Positions 6,061-7,854 of a stretch of 7,854 nucleotides of DNA are shown here, piece after piece; within the stretch, counting starts at the first letter, position 1, and every line of letters begins with the position of its first letter. This DNA comes from Thiobacillus sp. (lineage in GTDB: Bacteria; Pseudomonadota; Gammaproteobacteria; Burkholderiales; Thiobacillaceae): assembly GCA_003510325.1 (NCBI GenBank), contig DONB01000006.1, positions 220-8,073 of the forward strand, written 5' to 3'. A program made the translations under genes and the position numbers. The notes under the pieces were generated by a model. That model was not told where the DNA came from. It made no database searches and saw only the letters and a list, made by a program, of their open reading frames with translations.

Positions 6061-7476
6061 CACCGGTTGAAGAATTTGGTGGCCACTTCGTCCCTGATGC
6101 GCGGATCGTCGATGGCCTGGATCGTGAACGTCACTTCGATCGAGCGTCCTTCGAGGTCTTCCGGGTCGGCAATCAGGCTCACGGGGATGTCGATGGTCTG
6201 TAGCGGGGCGGCCGCAATCTCGCGCGTCGCGGTCACGACCTCCAGGTCATCGATGCCCTGCGCGCTGATCGTGTAGCGATGGGGCTGGCCGTCCTTGTTG
6301 ATGAGCTGCAGGCGATAGACGTTCTCGATCATGCCTTCGTCGGTTTCCTTCGACAGCGCCACGCGGTCGCGCACCACGTCGACGCGCAGCGGTACGCGGG
6401 TGGCGAGGCTATAGACGAAGGCGCCGGCGATCAGCGTCAGCAGTACGGTGTAGATGATGGTGCGCGGACGCAGGACGTGCCGGACGATGCCGCTGTCCGG
6501 ATATTTCCCCTTCACCACGTTCTCGGTGGTGTAGCGGATCAGACCGCGCGGGTAGCCCATCTTGTCCATGATCTGGTCGCAGCCGTCGATGCAGGCGGCG
6601 CAGCCGATGCATTCGTATTGCAGGCCGTTGCGGATGTCGATGCCGGTGGGGCAGACCTGCACGCAGACGCCGCAGTCGACGCAGGTACCCAGCCCCGCCG
6701 CCTTGTAGTCGGTCTTCTTGCTGCGCGGCCCGCGCGGTTCGCCGATGGAACTGTCGTAGGTCACGGTCAGCGTGTCGGAATCGAACATCACGCTCTGGAA
6801 GCGCGCATAGGGGCACATGTACTTGCACACCTGCTCGCGCATGAAGCCGGCATTGCCCCAGGTGGCGAAGCCGTAGAACAGGATCCAGAAGGTTTCCCAC
6901 GGGCCGAGGCTGGCATTGAGCGTTTCTGCCGCCAGGGTCTGGATCGGCGTGAAATAGCCGACGAAGGTGAAGCCGGTCCACAGCGCGATCAGCAGCCACA
7001 CGAAATGCTTCATGCCGCGCCGGCGCAGCTTGTTGGCATTCCACGGCGACTTGTCGAGTTTCTTGCGTGCGACGTGGTCGCCTTCCAGCCAGCTTTCCAC
7101 CCACATGAAGATTTCGGTGTAGACGGTTTGCGGACAGGCATAGCCGCACCACAGGCGCCCGGCCACCGCGGTGAACAGGAACAGCGCCAGCGCCGACAGG
7201 ATCAGGATGCCCGTGAGGTAGACGAAATCCTGCGGCCAGAACACCAGGCCGAAGATGTAGAACTTGCGCGCGGCCAGATCGAACAGCACCGCCTGCCGGT
7301 TGTCCCAGCTGCAGCCAGGGCAGGCCGTAGTAAACGACCTGGGTGAGCAGCACCAGCGCAATGCGCCAGTTGGCAAATACGCCATGCACCGCACGTGTCT
7401 GGATGGTTTGCCGGATCGCGTAGAGCTGTTGCTCGATCGGCGCGTCGGCGGAGGCGGGCTGCTTGTCGTCTGTCAC
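6060..7476 (-). CDS. ccoG: cbb3 oxidase assembly protein CcoG (FixG/RdxA-type polyferredoxin), frameshifted at 7308
   Basis: CcoG is an inner-membrane iron-sulfur protein of cbb3 oxidase biogenesis, reported to reduce Cu(II) to Cu(I) for the CuB site. Removing one base (7308) gives a continuous 471-aa protein of normal family length: GTG start at 7476 (residues 1-56 in one frame, ending YYGLPWLQ) joined to WDNRQAVLFDLAARKFYIFG in the next frame (57 to stop at 6060). Seen in the joined protein: membrane helices near 36-54, 84-104, 157-177, 194-212 and 338-358; CGYAC (110-114) and CKYMC (217-221); two 4Fe-4S ferredoxin motifs, C265-x2-C268-x2-C271-x3-C275-P and C289-x2-C292-x2-C295-x3-C299; and a periplasmic C-terminal domain. 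No other stop or frame break occurs, so a sequencing error or a very recent mutation is likelier than long decay. The GTG start is chosen by resemblance to other CcoG N-termini; an in-frame ATG at 7548 would run through the hairpins. The stop overlaps ccoH. Confidence 0.9.
7305..7314 (-). other. Frameshift site in ccoG (one extra base)
   Basis: Read on the minus strand the sequence is CTG CAG C TGG GAC AAC CGG, where CTG is L55, CAG is Q56 and TGG is the conserved W57. The extra C is position 7308 (G on the plus strand). Upstream the family sequence GLPWLQ is in frame with the GTG start; downstream WDNRQAVLFD is in the next frame. There is no homopolymer longer than three and no recognisable slippery sequence, so programmed frameshifting is not supported. 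The extra base creates a CTGCAGCTG repeat. Confidence 0.85.
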
Positions 7477-7500
7477 TGCATGGGTCCGTGGAAGAGGTGA

Positions 7501-7537
7501 GCCGCGTGAATGCACTGGGACAATGCACTCACGCGGC
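7501..7537 (-). repeat. Long intercistronic hairpin between ccoP and ccoG
   Basis: The arms 7501-7517 and 7521-7537 are inverted repeats of 17 bp with a 3-base loop. In the minus-strand transcript 15 pairs are Watson-Crick and 2 are G-U, so the RNA hairpin is very stable. It ends 24 bases before the ccoG GTG. No U-tract follows it, so it is not a classic intrinsic terminator; RNA stabilisation or processing, attenuation of ccoG relative to ccoP, or a small dispersed palindromic repeat are all possible. Confidence 0.8.
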
Positions 7538-7561
7538 CCGCCGGGCAAATGCCGGCGAGCC
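7535..7561 (-). repeat. Second GC-rich hairpin just after the ccoP stop
   Basis: The arms 7535-7544 and 7552-7561 pair over 10 bp in the minus-strand RNA (one G-U) around a 7-base loop. It begins 8 bases after the ccoP stop codon and shares 7535-7537 with the larger hairpin, so the bases of the two stems partly compete. It lacks a U-tract. It may protect the 3' end of the upstream ccoNO(Q)P message or act as a weak terminator. Confidence 0.6.
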
Positions 7562-7569
7562 CGGTTCTC

Positions 7570-7854
7570 TTACTGTTTCTGCGACAGCCCGTAGACGTAG
7601 GCCGTCAGCAGGTGAAGCTTGGCCTCCTTGTTGGACGTGGTGCCGAGCGTTTGCGCCATGGCAGGCATCACGCCGTTGCGGCCCTTGGCGATGCTCTCGA
7701 TGATTGCCGCTTCGGACCCGCCATACAGCCATACCTTGTCAGTGAGGTTGGGTGCCCCCATCGCCTGCATGCCGGTGCCGTCGGGCATGTGGCAGGCGGC
7801 GCAGTTCTCCTCGAACTTCGGCTTGCCTGCGGCGGCCAGTGCGGCGTCGTGCTT
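7570..7854 (-). CDS. ccoP: cbb3-type cytochrome c oxidase subunit III, C-terminal part (5' end outside window)
   Basis: The last 94 residues of CcoP, the membrane-anchored diheme cytochrome c subunit that passes electrons to the CcoO/CcoN core. The visible part is the second cytochrome c domain: heme attachment motif CAACH (fragment residues 18-22), then GAPNLTDKVWLYGG and the NGVMPAM segment, in which Met63 of the fragment is the expected axial heme ligand. WLYGGSEAAIIESI and the position directly before ccoG make it CcoP and not a generic cytochrome c. The stop is TAA at 7572-7570. The first heme domain, the membrane helix and presumably ccoN, ccoO and ccoQ lie beyond the right edge. Confidence 0.95.
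   Translation of the reverse strand, partial: KHDAALAAAGKPKFEENCAACHMPDGTGMQAMGAPNLTDKVWLYGGSEAAIIESIAKGRNGVMPAMAQTLGTTSNKEAKLHLLTAYVYGLSQKQ

Noticed and set aside
7305..7314. Programmed ribosomal frameshift in ccoG
   Set aside because: No slippery heptamer or run is present; the P-site CAG could not re-pair after a +1 slip, and ccoG is not known to need recoding.
6279..7346. 355-codon plus-strand frame opposite ccoG
   Set aside because: It is a complement shadow of the ccoG reading frame, with no recognisable motif.

Overview
The window is high-GC DNA with dense, operon-like gene packing. Its protein families point to a betaproteobacterium able to live at low oxygen, probably from the Thiobacillus/Nitrosomonadales side of the class. 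The genus is an inference from overall gene content, because no marker gene is present. I see no rRNA, tRNA, CRISPR, insertion sequence or phage gene.

Layout. (a) Positions 1-1468, minus strand: a cell-envelope pair. A LolA-like 'outer membrane lipoprotein-sorting' periplasmic protein is followed, with an ATGA overlap, by an outer-membrane beta-barrel protein that runs off the left edge. The barrel protein carries an unusual proline-rich N-terminal spacer with three LPPP repeats. (b) Positions 1597-2967, plus strand: hemN, the oxygen-independent coproporphyrinogen III dehydrogenase, divergent from (a) across a 128-bp gap with an AT-rich promoter-like island. (c) Positions 3039-5058, plus strand: a predicted sigma70 promoter, a 16-codon leader reading frame and a MASE1-PAS-GGDEF diguanylate cyclase. 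(d) Positions 5062-7854, minus strand, convergent with (c) with only 3 bp between stop codons: the 3' part of a cbb3 cytochrome oxidase cluster. In transcription order it holds the end of ccoP, a two-hairpin intercistronic element, ccoG, ccoH, a 44-aa DUF3149 membrane peptide and a 99-aa two-helix membrane protein with a cysteine-rich tail.

How they fit together. The cbb3 oxidase is the high-affinity terminal oxidase of microaerobic respiration. CcoG and CcoH are assembly factors, and HemN makes the protoporphyrin precursor when oxygen is too low for HemF. Parts (b) and (d) therefore form one low-oxygen respiration island. The diguanylate cyclase between them may connect this state to c-di-GMP signalling; that link is inferred from position only.

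Most notable points. ccoG as given carries a one-base insertion at position 7308 that splits an otherwise intact 471-aa protein into two frames. A 17-bp-arm palindrome lies between ccoP and ccoG. Two small membrane proteins of unknown function sit at the end of the cco operon, one with four cysteines in a short tail, which makes it a candidate unstudied cbb3 or metal-handling accessory factor.
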